NCBI GenBank assembly: GCA_937951455.1
Contig: CALFBU010000262.1
Coordinates: forward strand, 1-5,330
Origin: an uncultured Rhizobiaceae group bacterium
GTDB lineage: Bacteria; Pseudomonadota; Alphaproteobacteria; Rhizobiales; Rhizobiaceae
Length of the DNA: 5,330 nt
Reading direction: 5' to 3'
Part shown: in pieces, positions 5,187-5,330 of the stretch
How positions within the stretch are numbered: position 1 is the first letter of the stretch
Layout of the letters: every line of letters starts with the position of its first letter
The notes under the pieces: generated by a model
Told to the model about the DNA's origin: nothing
The model's input: only the letters and a program-made list of their open reading frames with translations
Database searches by the model: none
Made by a program: the position numbers and the translations under genes

Positions 5187-5330
5187 TTTACAGCTATTAA
5201 GTTATTGATTTATATAATAAATATGTTATTTAATAATATCTTTTATGTACTACATTATGTACTTTCTGTTTTTACCCCATTGGCAAAAGGCTGCTTAATC
5301 TTGGTGAATCGACAACAAATCCGCGTTTTG
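5187..5330. other. AT-rich unassigned region downstream of tRNA-Ser
   Basis: The first 75 bases are extremely AT-rich and hold a 9-bp direct repeat; the remainder is of more ordinary composition. One plus frame is open from 5237 to the window end, and the minus strand has short open frames entering from the right (one ending in SSLLPMG-stop near 5274). All are too short to call. A gene may begin or end just beyond the window. Confidence 0.5.
5243..5263 (+). repeat. 9-bp direct repeat TTATGTACT, 12-bp period
   Basis: TTATGTACT occurs at 5243-5251 and 5255-5263, separated by ACA. Short spaced repeats like this are sometimes binding sites (iterons or integrase arm sites), and the position just 3' of a tRNA gene is suggestive, but two copies in AT-rich DNA may be chance. 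Confidence 0.4.

Noticed and set aside
5245..5298. 17-codon plus-strand frame starting in the direct repeat
   Set aside because: Very short, no Shine-Dalgarno, begins inside a repeat.

Overview
The window looks like chromosomal DNA from an alphaproteobacterium, most likely of the rhizobial order (Hyphomicrobiales), with moderate GC in the genes and AT-rich intergenic DNA. The reasons are the OmpA-type protein with BON-like repeats, the helix-hairpin-helix domain of the type found fused to NuoE and ribosomal L21 proteins in rhizobia and relatives, and the alpha/beta hydrolase type. The order-level placement is inference from protein style, not a search result.

Layout from left to right: (1) the 3' part of a plus-strand alpha/beta hydrolase gene, cut by the left edge (1-755). 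(2) A strong hairpin terminator with T-rich flanks on both sides (786-813), shared with the convergent operon. (3) A three-gene minus-strand operon, transcribed from right to left: a 974-aa membrane-anchored periplasmic protein with about 13 BON-like units and a C-terminal OmpA peptidoglycan-binding domain (1846-4770); a 33-aa single-helix membrane protein (1730-1831), easily missed because of its size; and a 291-aa membrane-anchored protein with a Pro/Ala/Lys linker and two helix-hairpin-helix modules (835-1710). Spacings are 14 and 18-20 nt, and both downstream genes have Shine-Dalgarno sequences on or immediately after the preceding stop codon, so translational coupling is likely. (4) A 326-nt gene-free regulatory stretch with a perfect 8-bp inverted repeat, a CtrA-like box and weak promoter candidates. 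(5) A complete plus-strand tRNA-Ser(GCU) gene with encoded CCA (5097-5186). (6) An AT-rich, unassigned right end (5187-5330) holding a 9-bp direct repeat.

How the operon may work: the large protein should sit with its N-terminus in the cytoplasm, one helix in the inner membrane, and the repeats plus OmpA domain in the periplasm gripping peptidoglycan. The 33-aa peptide and the N-terminal helix of the third protein can be aligned without gaps, share about 9 of 25 residues, and have a GxxxG motif at the same residue numbers (19 and 23). They may therefore pack against each other in the membrane. Positive charges after both helices predict N-out/C-in, which puts the third protein's helix-hairpin-helix domains in the cytoplasm. 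The operon may therefore encode a small envelope complex linking the cell wall through the inner membrane to a cytoplasmic nucleic-acid- or protein-binding module. That function is inference, and no part of it is demonstrated by sequence alone.
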